A stretch of DNA of 64,000 nucleotides from Cohnella herbarum (GCF_012849095.1 NZ_CP051680.1:1054001-1118000); one strand, 5' to 3'. Counted from the stretch's first letter, positions 32,790-41,569 are shown. Program-made: numbers and translations. The notes: generated by a model from the letters alone, not told the origin.

Positions 32790-34058
32790 ATGCTGGATCA
32801 GGATCATGTAGATTTCGAACACCTATGGGAACAATGGGCGGAAGCCGCGGAGGAGCAAGCGTCGTCTCGGCTTCGCGCAATGGATCGGATCGTGGAGAAC
32901 AACCAGGAGAAAGTCATTAACGCTTTCCAGAAGCATCGGGTAAGCGACTTTCATTTCGCGGCGTCGACCGGGTACGGTTATAACGACAGCGGACGCGAGG
33001 TGTTGGATCTGGTGTACGCGGACGTATTCGGAGCGGAAGCGGCGATCGTTCGACCTCATCTCGTTTCCGGAACCCATACGATATCCGCCGCTCTGTTCGG
33101 CTGCTTACGTCCTGGAGACGAGCTTTTGTTCGTTACGGGTCGGCCATACGATACGTTGCATAAGGTTATCGGCAAGCCTGGCGACGGATTAGGTTCGCTC
33201 GCGGATTGGGGCGTACATACGAAGATCGTTCCCTTATTAGAGGACGGTAGCGTGAATTGGGAAGCGATCGGCGCTGCCGTATCGGAGCGTACGAAAGTGT
33301 TCGCTATTCAGCGTTCTCGGGGTTACGATTGGCGTCCTTCGTTCACGATCGACCAGATCGCCGATATGGTTAGCCGGATTAAAGCGATTCAACCGGACGG
33401 AATCGTATTCGTCGATAATTGTTACGGAGAATTCACGGAACAACGAGAACCGACCGAGGTCGGCGTAGATCTGATGGCAGGATCCCTGATCAAGAACCCC
33501 GGAGGGGGACTGGCTCCGAGCGGAGGTTACATTGCGGGTAAGCAGCGGTTGGTCGAGCTTGCCGCGTATCGGATGACCGCTCCGGGAATCGGCGGGGAAG
33601 TCGGAGCTATGCTCGGTACGACCCGTTCGATCTTCCAAGGATTATTTCTTGCCCCGTTACTCGTAGGACAAGCGGTTAAGGGGAGCATTTTCGCTTCGGC
33701 GATCTTCGAACGATTAGGTTTCGAAACGCACCCGAGGTGGAACGATCCCCGGACGGATTTGATTCAAGCGATCCGGTTCAGCGCGGCGGAACCTCTCGTT
33801 CATTTCGTGCAATCGATCCAGAAAGCGGCCGCGGTGGACGCTCACGTCGTTCCTGAGCCATGGGATATGCCCGGTTACGAGCATCCCGTTATTATGGCCG
33901 CCGGCACCTTCATTCAGGGGGGCAGCTTGGAATTATCCGCCGACGCTCCCGTACGCGAACCTTATATTGCCTATATGCAGGGGGGCTTAACTTACGCCCA
34001 TGTGAAGTTCGCTGTAAAGGGAACGTTGCGGGAATTTCGGAAACGCGGATATTTGTGA
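32790..34058 (+). CDS. PLP-dependent methionine gamma-lyase family protein (YnbB-like)
   Basis: A 422-aa fold-type I PLP enzyme. Start at ATG 32790 with AAGGGAG. The PLP lysine is probably in GSLIKNPGGG (about residue 236), with VFVDNCYGEF supplying the Asp that contacts the pyridine nitrogen. Related to YnbB, encoded between hflX and glnR in Bacillus. Annotated as cystathionine/methionine gamma-lyase-like, but the real substrate of this branch is not established. Nothing in the locus ties it to sulfur metabolism. Confidence 0.88.
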   Translation: MLDQDHVDFEHLWEQWAEAAEEQASSRLRAMDRIVENNQEKVINAFQKHRVSDFHFAASTGYGYNDSGREVLDLVYADVFGAEAAIVRPHLVSGTHTISAALFGCLRPGDELLFVTGRPYDTLHKVIGKPGDGLGSLADWGVHTKIVPLLEDGSVNWEAIGAAVSERTKVFAIQRSRGYDWRPSFTIDQIADMVSRIKAIQPDGIVFVDNCYGEFTEQREPTEVGVDLMAGSLIKNPGGGLAPSGGYIAGKQRLVELAAYRMTAPGIGGEVGAMLGTTRSIFQGLFLAPLLVGQAVKGSIFASAIFERLGFETHPRWNDPRTDLIQAIRFSAAEPLVHFVQSIQKAAAVDAHVVPEPWDMPGYEHPVIMAAGTFIQGGSLELSADAPVREPYIAYMQGGLTYAHVKFAVKGTLREFRKRGYL

Positions 34059-34085
34059 GTTTCGCCGCCAGAAACCTTACATGCC

Positions 34086-34114
34086 TTGACATGTTTTGGG
34101 GGCAAGGGTACAAT
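34086..34114 (+). promoter_or_regulatory. Sigma-A promoter of glnRA, with a downstream TGTAA/TTACA palindrome
   Basis: TTGACA (34086-34091), 17 bp, TACAAT (34109-34114): a near-consensus promoter 48 bp before glnR. Just downstream TGTAA (34114-34118) and TTACA (34132-34136) face each other. GlnR/TnrA sites have the same half-sites but closer together (TGTnA-N7-TnACA), so autoregulation by GlnR is likely from family knowledge, while the exact operator is uncertain. Confidence 0.8.
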
Positions 34115-34161
34115 GTAAGTGATTTCAATTATTACATGATAAGTTGGAAGGTTGGTATGAC

Positions 34162-34575
34162 ATGGGCGACGAGATTCGCAGGAATATGGCGTTGTTTCCG
34201 ATCGGCATCGTAATGAAGCTGACCGACCTGACCGCCCGCCAAATTCGCTATTATGAGCAGCACGAACTGATTCAGCCTGCCCGTACGGACGGCAACCAAC
34301 GTCTGTTCTCCTTCAACGACGTAGAGCGCTTGATGGAAATCAAGTCGTTGATCGAGAAGGGCGTAAATATCGCAGGGATTAAACAAGTCATGAATCCTGT
34401 CGGTCAGGACGAGAACGACGGAACGATCATCAACGAGGTGTCGGAAGTCAAGCGCCGCGAGATGAGCGATTCCCAGCTTCACCGGATGCTCAAGCAACAG
34501 CTGATGACCGGCAAGAGACCCGGTCAGGTGTCATTGATTCAAGGCGAGCTTTCCCGTTTCTTCAAAAACAAATAA
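34162..34575 (+). CDS. glnR: Nitrogen regulator GlnR (MerR family)
   Basis: A 137-aa transcriptional repressor that senses nitrogen excess through feedback-inhibited glutamine synthetase. Start at ATG 34162 (MGDEIRRNMALFPIGIVMKL) with GGAAGG upstream. The MerR helix-turn-helix is at about 15-55 (LTDLTARQIRYYEQHELIQPARTDGN). The C-terminal tail (SLIQGELSRFFKNK) matches the autoinhibitory region that glutamine synthetase contacts in Bacillus. It lies 32 bp before glnA in one operon. Confidence 0.96.
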   Translation: MGDEIRRNMALFPIGIVMKLTDLTARQIRYYEQHELIQPARTDGNQRLFSFNDVERLMEIKSLIEKGVNIAGIKQVMNPVGQDENDGTIINEVSEVKRREMSDSQLHRMLKQQLMTGKRPGQVSLIQGELSRFFKNK

Positions 34576-34607
34576 AAACGATAAATGAAGCATCCTAGGA
34601 GGTTGTC

Positions 34608-35936
34608 ATGAACTATACACGCGAGGACATTACCCGGATTGCCAAAGAACAGAACGTTCGTTTCATTCGTTTGCAATTTACCGACTTGCTCGGTTCGATC
34701 AAAAACTTGGAAATACCCTTCAGCCAGTTGGAGAAGGCGCTCGATAACAAAATGATGTTCGACGGTTCTTCGATCGAAGGTTACGTTCGCATCGAAGAGT
34801 CCGATATGTATTTGTATCCGGATCTTAGCACATGGGTCGTGTTCCCTTGGGTAACCGAGAACAAAGTCGCCCGTCTGATCTGCGATATCTACATGCCGGA
34901 CGGCACGCCGTTCGCGGGCGATCCGCGCGGTATTCTGAAGCGCGCGCTTCAAGAAGCCGAAGATATGGGATTCTCGACGATGAACGTCGGTCCCGAGCCG
35001 GAATTTTTCCTATTCCAAACCGATGACAAAGGCAACCCGACGATGGAACTTAACGACCAAGGCGGATACTTCGATCTAGCGCCGACGGATTTAGGCGAGA
35101 ACTGCCGTCGCGATATCGTTCTGATGCTCGAGGAAATGGGCTTCGAAATCGAGGCTTCCCACCACGAGGTCGCTCCGGGTCAACATGAAATCGACTTTAA
35201 ATACGCCCCAGCCATTAAAGCGGCGGATCAAATTCAAACGTTCAAACTCGTCGTGAAGACGATCGCGCGCCAGCATGGTTTGCACGCGACATTCATGCCT
35301 AAGCCGTTGTTCGGCATGAACGGTTCCGGCATGCACTGCCACCAATCGTTGTTCCGCGGCGACGAGAACGCGTTCTTCGATGCGAACGACAAACTCGGAT
35401 TAAGCAGCATTGCCCGTCAATACATGGCAGGGGTGCTTCGTCACGCCCGCGGTATCGCGGCGATCACGAATCCGACCGTCAATTCGTATAAGCGTCTTGT
35501 TCCCGGCTATGAAGCTCCATGTTACGTCGCATGGTCCGCCAGCAACCGCAGTCCCATGATTCGGATTCCGGCTTCCCGCGGTCTTAGCACGCGCATCGAA
35601 GTTCGTAACCCGGATCCGGCCGCTAACCCTTACTTGGCGCTAGCGGTCATGCTGAAAGCCGGTTTGGACGGAATTAACAACAAGATGTCGATTCCTGCTC
35701 CGGTAGACCGCAACATCTACGTGATGAGCGAAGAAGAGCGTCAGGACGCCGGTATTCCTAGTCTTCCGATCAACCTGAAGGAAGCGTTGGCCGAACTGCT
35801 GCGCGATGACATCATTTGCGAAGCGTTAGGCGATCACGCTCTAAGCCATTTCTACGAGCTGAAAGAAATCGAGTGGGATATGTACCGTACGCAAGTCCAC
35901 CAGTGGGAACGCGATCAGTACTTGACGATGTATTAA
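34608..35936 (+). CDS. glnA: Glutamine synthetase type I
   Basis: A 442-aa enzyme making glutamine from glutamate, ammonia and ATP; a dodecamer in relatives. Length and motifs are those of the Gram-positive GSI-alpha class: [56 protein letters not shown]. The adenylylation Tyr region of GSI-beta is absent. AGGAGG lies upstream of the ATG. It is co-transcribed with glnR and followed by a strong terminator. Confidence 0.98.
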   Translation: MNYTREDITRIAKEQNVRFIRLQFTDLLGSIKNLEIPFSQLEKALDNKMMFDGSSIEGYVRIEESDMYLYPDLSTWVVFPWVTENKVARLICDIYMPDGTPFAGDPRGILKRALQEAEDMGFSTMNVGPEPEFFLFQTDDKGNPTMELNDQGGYFDLAPTDLGENCRRDIVLMLEEMGFEIEASHHEVAPGQHEIDFKYAPAIKAADQIQTFKLVVKTIARQHGLHATFMPKPLFGMNGSGMHCHQSLFRGDENAFFDANDKLGLSSIARQYMAGVLRHARGIAAITNPTVNSYKRLVPGYEAPCYVAWSASNRSPMIRIPASRGLSTRIEVRNPDPAANPYLALAVMLKAGLDGINNKMSIPAPVDRNIYVMSEEERQDAGIPSLPINLKEALAELLRDDIICEALGDHALSHFYELKEIEWDMYRTQVHQWERDQYLTMY

Positions 35937-35952
35937 GCTGAGAGTTACAGAT

Positions 35953-35999
35953 AAACGGCATTGTATTCGCTTAAACGGCGTATACAGTGCCGTTTTTTT
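35953..35999 (+). terminator. Intrinsic terminator after glnA
   Basis: AAACGGCATTGTAT pairs with GTATACAGTGCCGTTT (mispairs near the loop), followed by TTTTTTT. Confidence 0.9.
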
Positions 36000-36012
36000 C
36001 GGTTGTTCATGT

Positions 36013-36041
36013 TTGACTAATCGAAAAATGGATTACATAAT
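36013..36041 (+). promoter_or_regulatory. Sigma-A promoter of the LtaS-like gene
   Basis: TTGACT (36013-36018), 17 bp, CATAAT (36036-36041): each box differs from consensus at one base; 27 bp before the ATG. Confidence 0.75.
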
Positions 36042-36068
36042 AAGTGATTGAGGAAAGGGGGAGGTACT

Positions 36069-37949
36069 ATGGATTTAACGCAGTTATACCGAAAACCTTT
36101 TGTTCTGTTCTCGATCATTTTACTGATTAAGAGTCAACTCGCTTGGATGGTCGTGTTCGAGAGCGGTCCGTCTTGGGCTACGATAGCAACGGAACTCCCG
36201 TTTATGTGGCTTGTCTTTTGTATGATCGAATGGTTCGCGACCAAAAGAAAGCTAGCAATCTATGTTTTAGTTAATCTACTGCTGACACTATTATTTTTCT
36301 CGGTCATCATGTATTACAAATATTATGGCGTTATAGCCACTTATCATGCATTGGAACAAGTGAATCAAGTTACTGCGGTTAGCAATAGCGTGATTTCGCT
36401 GTTGGACCCGCAATATTTGCTTATTTTTACCGACGTGCTCGTACTGGCGTATGTATTGTTTCGTCGCAAGGCGGCTAAAGTATGGAAAAGCAGCACGGCC
36501 GTACGGAGCAACCGCAAAGTATATTTGGCGTTGTTCGTGATTTCTCTCGCCGTATGTTTGTTTAACGTTGTCCCTAACCGGGCAAGCATGAACGAAATCA
36601 AGAAAGCCGAAGTCATGGGCATACTGAATTACGAGGCTTATACGCTCATCGGCGACAAAGAACCGGAACCGCTGGAACAAGAAGAGATCAACCAACTATC
36701 GATCAATCGGTTAAAAGGGGTCACTTCCGTTGAGGGAGCGAATGGGGTTAAAGCGTACGAAGGGTTGGCGAATGGACGTAACGTCATCGTCATTCAGTTG
36801 GAGTCGTTCCAGAACTTTCTGGTCGGGTTAAAGTTGGACGGGCAGGAAGTTACGCCGGTTCTCAATCGACTGGCTAAAGAAAACATGTACTTCTCGAAAT
36901 TTTATCAGCAAGTCGGTCAAGGAAACACCTCGGATGCGGAGTATGTCGTCAATACGTCGACTTACATTCCCCCGAGCGGAGCGGCTACGATGAAGTACGT
37001 AGACAGACAATTGCCGAGTCTTCCGAAGTTATTGAAAGACCAAGGATACGACACCGCGACTTTCCATACGAACGTGGTCGAGTTCTGGAATCGGGGAGAG
37101 TTGTACAAAGCGTTAGGCTTTGACAGGTATTACGACAAAAGTTTCTTCGGTACGGAAGACTCCGTGTTCTTCGGGTCATCGGACGAGGTGTTATACGAGA
37201 AAACGGCGGCCGAGCTGGACAAAATGTCTCAGTCGGGCAATCCGTTCTACGCTCACGTGATTTCGATGACGGCGCATCACCCGTTTACGACGCCGGAGGA
37301 AAAAGATCGAATCGAACTCCCGGAGCGATATGAAGGAACGTTCGTAGGCGATTACATCCGTTCGCAAAGCTATGCGGACTATGCTCTGGGTCAATTCATT
37401 GATGAACTGAAAGCATCGGGAATATGGGACAACAGCTTGATCGTCGTATATGGAGATCATCTTGGATTGCCGATGTATTCGTTGGATGATGACGATAAGG
37501 AACTGATGGAAGAAATATACGGACACCCATACGGCTATACGGATATGATTAATATCCCGTTAGTGATCGCGGCGCCCGGCAAAACTCAGCCTGTCGAATT
37601 TACGCAAACGGGCGGACAGGTGGACGTTCTTCCGACCATCGCGAATTTGTTAGGGGTTTCCTTGGAGAATCAAATCCATTTCGGTCAAGATTTACTGAAT
37701 AACAGGGTTAACTTATTGCCTGAACGTTATTATCTGCCATCGGGCTCGGTAATAAACGGGGAAGTCCTTTTCATCCCGGGAATCGCTTACGACGACGGAA
37801 CGACCTATTCGTTAAATCCGAATTCGGGAACGGGAGGCAAACTGTCGGAGAAAGAGTATAACACGGCGTTAGATCTTCTTCATATGTCGGATAGTTACGT
37901 TATTCAACTTCCCGCGCTGGAGAACGCTGATGAAGAACCGGCAAAGTAG
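36069..37949 (+). CDS. LTA synthase family membrane sulfatase-fold protein
   Basis: A 626-aa lipoteichoic acid synthase-type protein. Start at ATG 36069 with GGGGGAGG upstream. Five N-terminal membrane helices (about 8-170) are followed by a linker and an extracellular alkaline-phosphatase-like domain from about 240: VIVIQLESFQNF (metal Glu), GNTSDAE (catalytic Thr), and YGDHLGLP with the preceding histidines. The family polymerises glycerol phosphate from phosphatidylglycerol; some members only prime the chain or modify it, and the sequence alone does not settle which. Flanked by terminators on both sides. Confidence 0.93.
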   Translation: MDLTQLYRKPFVLFSIILLIKSQLAWMVVFESGPSWATIATELPFMWLVFCMIEWFATKRKLAIYVLVNLLLTLLFFSVIMYYKYYGVIATYHALEQVNQVTAVSNSVISLLDPQYLLIFTDVLVLAYVLFRRKAAKVWKSSTAVRSNRKVYLALFVISLAVCLFNVVPNRASMNEIKKAEVMGILNYEAYTLIGDKEPEPLEQEEINQLSINRLKGVTSVEGANGVKAYEGLANGRNVIVIQLESFQNFLVGLKLDGQEVTPVLNRLAKENMYFSKFYQQVGQGNTSDAEYVVNTSTYIPPSGAATMKYVDRQLPSLPKLLKDQGYDTATFHTNVVEFWNRGELYKALGFDRYYDKSFFGTEDSVFFGSSDEVLYEKTAAELDKMSQSGNPFYAHVISMTAHHPFTTPEEKDRIELPERYEGTFVGDYIRSQSYADYALGQFIDELKASGIWDNSLIVVYGDHLGLPMYSLDDDDKELMEEIYGHPYGYTDMINIPLVIAAPGKTQPVEFTQTGGQVDVLPTIANLLGVSLENQIHFGQDLLNNRVNLLPERYYLPSGSVINGEVLFIPGIAYDDGTTYSLNPNSGTGGKLSEKEYNTALDLLHMSDSYVIQLPALENADEEPAK

Positions 37950-37966
37950 GCGCGCGATAGTAATAA

Positions 37967-38018
37967 AACAAGAGTTGCATGGAGGTCGGAATTCCGGCCA
38001 ACCCTGCAGCTCTTGTTC
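37967..38018. terminator. Bidirectional terminator between the LtaS-like gene and lexA
   Basis: AACAAGAGTTGCATGG...CCCTGCAGCTCTTGTT, a long imperfect hairpin with GGTCGGAATTCCGGCC at its tip. On the minus strand (end of lexA) it is followed by TTTTATTA; on the + strand by TTGTTCGTTG. Stronger for lexA. Confidence 0.75.
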
Positions 38019-38042
38019 GTTGTGCCCTTATTAATCTTACGT

Positions 38043-38666
38043 TTACATGAAGGAGCGAATTAATCCGATTACCTTGCCCAGGATGCTGACGTTCGTTAGA
38101 CGTAACGGCTGCATGCTGGAATTCTCCGGTTGGAGACGGATATGATCCCGTTCTTTGTAGAAGGTCTTGACCGTAGCCTCGTTCTCGTCCGTCATCGCCA
38201 CGACGATATCTCCGTTCATCGCCGTCGGTTGTTGACGCACGATAACGTAATCGCCGTTATGGATACCGGCTTCGATCATACTGTCTCCCATTACGGAGAG
38301 CATGAATACGGGCTGATCGCCGACCATGGTCACGGGCAACGGATAATATTCTTCGATGTTCTCCGTGGCCGTGATCGGAACGCCCGCCGTTACTTTACCA
38401 AGGAGGGGAATCTGGCGAACGGACGAAGAAATTCCGTACACCGAGTCGTCCTCGTCCCCGAGAATCTCGATTGCCCGAGGTTTAGTGGGGTCGCGCCTAA
38501 TCAAGCCTTTCTTCTCCAAGCGATCCAAATGACCGTGGACGGTGGAACTGGAAGCGAGCCCTACGGCTTCTCCGATCTCGCGAACGGAAGGGGGATACCC
38601 TTTCTCCCTGACTTCATTCTTGATGAATTCGAGTATGGAATTCTGGCGATTGGACATCTTGGACAC
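38043..38666 (-). CDS. lexA: SOS repressor LexA
   Basis: A 207-aa repressor of the DNA-damage response. It has an N-terminal winged helix-turn-helix (about 1-68; [21 protein letters not shown]), an autocleavage site Ala94-Gly95 (VTAGVP), catalytic Ser129 (MGDSMI) and Lys167 (ATVKTF), all intact, so RecA-stimulated self-cleavage is expected. GTG start at 38666 with GGGAGGG upstream; an ATG three codons later is an alternative. Divergent from the yneA-like gene across an intergenic region holding five LexA-type boxes, one inside its own promoter. Confidence 0.97.
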   Translation of the reverse strand: MSKMSNRQNSILEFIKNEVREKGYPPSVREIGEAVGLASSSTVHGHLDRLEKKGLIRRDPTKPRAIEILGDEDDSVYGISSSVRQIPLLGKVTAGVPITATENIEEYYPLPVTMVGDQPVFMLSVMGDSMIEAGIHNGDYVIVRQQPTAMNGDIVVAMTDENEATVKTFYKERDHIRLQPENSSMQPLRLTNVSILGKVIGLIRSFM

Positions 38667-38702
38667 GCCGAGCCCTCCCTATGTATTAGATCATGATGAC
38701 AA

Positions 38703-38731
38703 ATTATAACACAGAACCCGAGTTCGCACAA
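38703..38731 (-). promoter_or_regulatory. Sigma-A promoter of lexA
   Basis: On the minus strand TTGTGC (38731-38726), 17 bp, TATAAT (38708-38703), with a TGT just before the -10. The LexA box 38714-38725 fills the spacer. Confidence 0.8.
38714..38725. promoter_or_regulatory. LexA box 1 (lexA promoter spacer)
   Basis: GAACCCGAGTTC, perfect GAAC-N4-GTTC palindrome, inside the lexA promoter: autorepression. Confidence 0.85.
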
Positions 38732-38741
38732 ACATTCGTTC
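38730..38741. promoter_or_regulatory. LexA box 2 (imperfect)
   Basis: AAACATTCGTTC, one mismatch in the left half-site; overlaps the lexA -35. Confidence 0.55.
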
Positions 38742-38745
38742 CTCA

Positions 38746-38757
38746 GAACAAATGTTC
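38746..38757. promoter_or_regulatory. LexA box 3
   Basis: GAACAAATGTTC, perfect palindrome, between the two promoters. Confidence 0.8.
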
Positions 38758-38767
38758 CAAAAATTGT

Positions 38768-38796
38768 TTGACATGAACATACGTTCGTGTTACGAT
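38768..38796 (+). promoter_or_regulatory. Sigma-A promoter of the yneA-like gene
   Basis: TTGACA (38768-38773), 17 bp, TACGAT (38791-38796). LexA box 4 sits in the spacer and box 5 just downstream, so it should be tightly SOS-controlled. Confidence 0.8.
38775..38786. promoter_or_regulatory. LexA box 4 (yneA promoter spacer)
   Basis: GAACATACGTTC, perfect palindrome between the -35 and -10 of the yneA-like gene, matching the Bacillus CGAACRNRYGTTYC style. Confidence 0.85.
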
Positions 38797-38803
38797 AACA
38801 CCA

Positions 38804-38815
38804 GAACAAATGTTT
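38804..38815. promoter_or_regulatory. LexA box 5 (imperfect)
   Basis: GAACAAATGTTT, one mismatch; near the expected transcription start of the yneA-like gene. Confidence 0.55.
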
Positions 38816-38827
38816 GGGGTGAAGATT

Positions 38828-39229
38828 ATGGTGCATTCATGGGTTGCAGTCGGATCATCATCGGTTTCGGCAATACATAAACCTGCTCCTTATTCGTCGG
38901 GGCGTTCTGTTAGATCGCGTGCTGCTTCTATTCGTAGCTGGAAGTTCGCGAGGTCATTGTTTTTCTTACTCGCTTTTCTGATTCTTTTTAGCGGCTTTAC
39001 GCTTATCCATACATCCGCTTCCTCTAATGAAGTTAAGCCTGCAACAGCGGAGGAGATTGTTGTCTCCGTGGACAGCGGGGACACGCTTTGGCATATTGCG
39101 AAGCTTCATATGAAGGATTCCTTAGATACCCGTCAAGCCGTACATGATATCACTCAGAGGAATCGATTGACTTCCTCGGAAGTGAAGGTCGGTCAAGCAC
39201 TGATTATTCCAGCGGATATTCTACCTTAG
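38828..39229 (+). CDS. yneA: YneA-like SOS cell-division suppressor with LysM domain
   Basis: A 133-aa protein with a basic, Ser-rich N-terminal tail of about 42 aa, one membrane helix (43-60) and an extracellular LysM domain (about 78-127: VSVDSGDTLWHIAKLHMKD, VKVGQALIIP). Start at ATG 38828, preceded by GGGGTGA; the earlier in-frame ATG lies inside LexA box 5. Divergence from lexA, the promoter with LexA boxes and the TM-LysM layout match YneA, which blocks division during DNA damage. The N-terminal tail is longer than in Bacillus subtilis YneA. The recombinase gene yneB, often next, is missing here. Confidence 0.88.
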   Translation: MVHSWVAVGSSSVSAIHKPAPYSSGRSVRSRAASIRSWKFARSLFFLLAFLILFSGFTLIHTSASSNEVKPATAEEIVVSVDSGDTLWHIAKLHMKDSLDTRQAVHDITQRNRLTSSEVKVGQALIIPADILP

Positions 39230-39257
39230 GCTTTAGCCTTTATTTTACATCACTTCC

Positions 39258-39283
39258 AGACCGGGCATTTTCGGTCTTTTTTT
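39258..39283 (+). terminator. Intrinsic terminator after the yneA-like gene
   Basis: AGACCG-GGCATTTT-CGGTCT hairpin followed by TTTTTTT. Confidence 0.85.
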
Positions 39284-39360
39284 GTCGTTCTGCTCTTCTT
39301 GACAATCTATCGGCGAAAGTGGCAAAGTAGAGTAGGTGATGAAAGGGGTGTGTAAGGACT

Positions 39361-39558
39361 ATGGAAATGGACAAAATTATTAACAGAATTAACGAACTCT
39401 CACGTAAAAATAAAACCGAGGGCTTAAATGAGAGCGAGCTTGCAGAACGCGATCAACTCCGTCGGCAATATATTTCAATATTTAAGCAAAATTTCCGTCA
39501 AGAGCTTGATCGCATCGAAATCGTTGACGAGTCGAGCGAACCTACAATTAAGCATTAA
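39361..39558 (+). CDS. DUF896 protein (YnzC-like)
   Basis: A 65-aa cytosolic protein, nearly all helical and highly charged: KIINRINELSRKNKTEGLNESE, LRRQYI and FRQELDRIEI are the DUF896 signature. YnzC of Bacillus lies in the same SOS region (yneA-yneB-ynzC). Structure is known for the family, function is not. The upstream GGGGTG ribosome site is well placed. It is 14 bp before the next gene, with which it is probably co-transcribed. Confidence 0.92.
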   Translation: MEMDKIINRINELSRKNKTEGLNESELAERDQLRRQYISIFKQNFRQELDRIEIVDESSEPTIKH

Positions 39559-39572
39559 TAAGGAGGAAGTTT

Positions 39573-40091
39573 ATGTCCCGCTCATGGGAACGGATGGTAG
39601 AGAAAAATTCTAAAGTCATCAACAAGCGTCGCAGAAAAGAAGGCAAGAAGGGGATCGGCGCCAAAACTCCTCAAATCGACAGATTTCAAGGACGGAACTA
39701 TATCGTTCCGATCTTGTTGTTGATGCTGATTATCGTTTATATTACGCTGGCGCAGCCTTGGTCGGATAATTTCATGCAAGATCCGACGCTGTTCTGGGTG
39801 ACGGTCAGCTGTTACATCGTTCTTGGTATTTTCTATTATTTTCGCCGTCCGTATTTGGCAGTATCGCGCGATACGCTGGAGACCCGTAAATTTACCGGCT
39901 ACAAAACCTTGCGTCCTACGGAAATCCGCAAAATCACGATTCAGCCGGGTTATGTCATCGTGGAATCCGTTAAAGGCGCGAATTGGGTGTTTTCCCGGTT
40001 AATGAACCGTTATCCGATCGATAAAATGGCCGATAGATTAAAGACGTTCACGGATCTTCATCATATTGATTGGGAAGTAAAAGCAAAGTGA
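39573..40091 (+). CDS. Two-helix membrane protein with PH-like C-terminal domain
   Basis: A 172-aa protein. A basic cytosolic start (NKRRRKEGKKG) is followed by two membrane helices (about 44-62 and 74-91) and a roughly 75-aa C-terminal region (YLAVSRDTLETRKF, LRPTEIRKITIQPGYVIVES) that resembles the bacterial PH-domain (YcxB/YdbS-like) pattern, though the match is only by eye. AGGAGG lies 7 nt before the ATG. Between the DUF896 gene and a HAD hydrolase gene on one strand with gaps of 14 and 12 bp, so likely an operon. Function unknown. Confidence 0.7.
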   Translation: MSRSWERMVEKNSKVINKRRRKEGKKGIGAKTPQIDRFQGRNYIVPILLLMLIIVYITLAQPWSDNFMQDPTLFWVTVSCYIVLGIFYYFRRPYLAVSRDTLETRKFTGYKTLRPTEIRKITIQPGYVIVESVKGANWVFSRLMNRYPIDKMADRLKTFTDLHHIDWEVKAK

Positions 40092-40103
40092 GGAGAAAGC
40101 TCA

Positions 40104-40907
40104 ATGTCGGTTAAGGCGGTTATGTTCGATTTAGACGATACATTGCTATGGGATGACCGTAGCGTTAGCGAAGCTTTTAAGCATACTTGCCGGTTGGCCG
40201 CGGAAGAGGCAGGCGTTAATGAAGACGAGCTTGAAGCATCCGTTCGCCGTGAAGCAAGAGCGATCTACGAAACGTATGAAACTTACGGTTTTACGCAAAT
40301 GATCGGGATTAACCCTTTCGAGGCGCTATGGGGGAAATTCGAGCGAGGCGAGCATCCGATGTTCCGCAAGCTGGAGCAATTGGCTCCGGAATACCGCGTT
40401 CAGGCTTGGACGAGAGGGCTGGCGGCGCTCGGCGTTGACCATCCCGAGCTTGGCAGCCGGTTGGCGGCAAACTTTTTCTCGCAAAGACGCCAACTGAAAT
40501 ACGTATACGAAGAAACGTTCTCCGTGTTAGACGAACTTAAAGGCAAATATAAATTGCTGCTTCTGACGAACGGATCACCGGACCTTCAACAGGAAAAGTT
40601 GGACGGCATGCCCGATCTTATTCCTTACTTCGATTCCATCGTGATTTCCGGAAATTTCGGCGAAGGCAAGCCATCTTCCAAGCTTTTCGCGCACGCGATG
40701 GAGCAAATCGGCATCCAGGCAGACGAAGGCATTATGGTTGGAGACAAGTTGACGACCGATATTCTAGGCGCTAACCGTATTGGCATGACGTCCGTTTGGA
40801 TTAATCGCCATGACGCCGTACGTAATGACGAAATCATTCCGACGTATGAGATTAAGAGTCTTACCGAGCTTCATGAGCTGTTGAATACGTTAAATAGGCA
40901 AGCGTAA
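40104..40907 (+). CDS. HAD-superfamily hydrolase
   Basis: A 267-aa cytosolic phosphatase-like protein with all HAD motifs: I FDLDDTLLWDD (nucleophile Asp9), II LLLTNGS, III Lys in GEGKPSSKLF, IV VGDKLTTDILG. The helical cap is inserted after motif I (C1 type). YjjG/YfnB-like proteins of this size act on nucleotides or sugar phosphates; the substrate cannot be told. GGAG upstream of the ATG. Confidence 0.9.
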   Translation: MSVKAVMFDLDDTLLWDDRSVSEAFKHTCRLAAEEAGVNEDELEASVRREARAIYETYETYGFTQMIGINPFEALWGKFERGEHPMFRKLEQLAPEYRVQAWTRGLAALGVDHPELGSRLAANFFSQRRQLKYVYEETFSVLDELKGKYKLLLLTNGSPDLQQEKLDGMPDLIPYFDSIVISGNFGEGKPSSKLFAHAMEQIGIQADEGIMVGDKLTTDILGANRIGMTSVWINRHDAVRNDEIIPTYEIKSLTELHELLNTLNRQA

Positions 40908-40911
40908 AGAA

Positions 40912-40937
40912 AAAAGCGTCCCAACGGGGCGCTTTTC
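40912..40937. terminator. Bidirectional terminator between the HAD hydrolase and mtnD
   Basis: AAAAGCGTCCC-AAC-GGGGCGCTTTT with A/T tracts on both sides; serves the convergent hydrolase and mtnD transcripts. Confidence 0.85.
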
Positions 40938-40962
40938 CATATCTGATAGGAGCGTATGATTA

Positions 40963-41502
40963 TTACTTAACGAATGATGGGTCTTCGAACGGATCCGCTA
41001 CCCAGCCTGCCGGCTCGATGAAGAGGCGAACCGCGACAATCGCTTTATTATCCATCAACGTGAAGAAGTGTGGTTGGCCTTCCGGTACGGAGATGACGTC
41101 CCCGACCGTTAACTCGACGTCGAAGTAACCCGTTTGTTCATCGCCTTTAATAATGAAGATTCCGCGACCGGCGGTAATGGCGCGTACTTCGTCCTCGGTA
41201 TGGGTGTGGACTTGCTCGAATTTTTTCAGAATTTCCGGCAGGTTCGGCGTCGCCTCCGAAAGGGCAACGATATCCCAAACCTTGTAGCCGCGCCTTCCGG
41301 CAATTTCACGAATCTCTTCGTCGTAAGCGGCAAGAATCGCGCTCTTATCTTCGTCCGTTAACGTAAACTTATTATGAAGTTGTTCGGGGAGCTTGGAAAT
41401 ATCCCAGTGCTCATACAAAACGTTTTGTTTTGTCAGGAACTCAAGCACTTGGTCTTCACCTTCGATACGTTCGTTAGTATTGCGAATACGAATTTGTGCC
41501 AT
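40963..41502 (-). CDS. mtnD: Acireductone dioxygenase (cupin, methionine salvage)
   Basis: A 179-aa metal-dependent cupin that oxidises acireductone to the 2-keto acid precursor of methionine. The first cupin motif HTHTEDEVR supplies His99, His101 and Glu105; the fourth ligand His145 lies in EGQPHFF. Start at ATG 41502 with GAGGAATT upstream; the open frame begins 7 codons earlier. No other mtn gene is nearby. It diverges from metH, with a sigma-A promoter in the shared 145-bp gap. Confidence 0.92.
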   Translation of the reverse strand: MAQIRIRNTNERIEGEDQVLEFLTKQNVLYEHWDISKLPEQLHNKFTLTDEDKSAILAAYDEEIREIAGRRGYKVWDIVALSEATPNLPEILKKFEQVHTHTEDEVRAITAGRGIFIIKGDEQTGYFDVELTVGDVISVPEGQPHFFTLMDNKAIVAVRLFIEPAGWVADPFEDPSFVK

Positions 41503-41540
41503 CGTTAATTCCTCTTTTCCCAATAAGAATTTGTGCCTTT

Positions 41541-41569
41541 ATTATAGTCCAATTCCGGATAGCTGTCGA
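41541..41569 (-). promoter_or_regulatory. Sigma-A promoter of mtnD
   Basis: Minus strand: TCGACA (41569-41564), 17 bp, TATAAT (41546-41541): one mismatch in 12. About 38 bp before the ATG. Confidence 0.8.
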
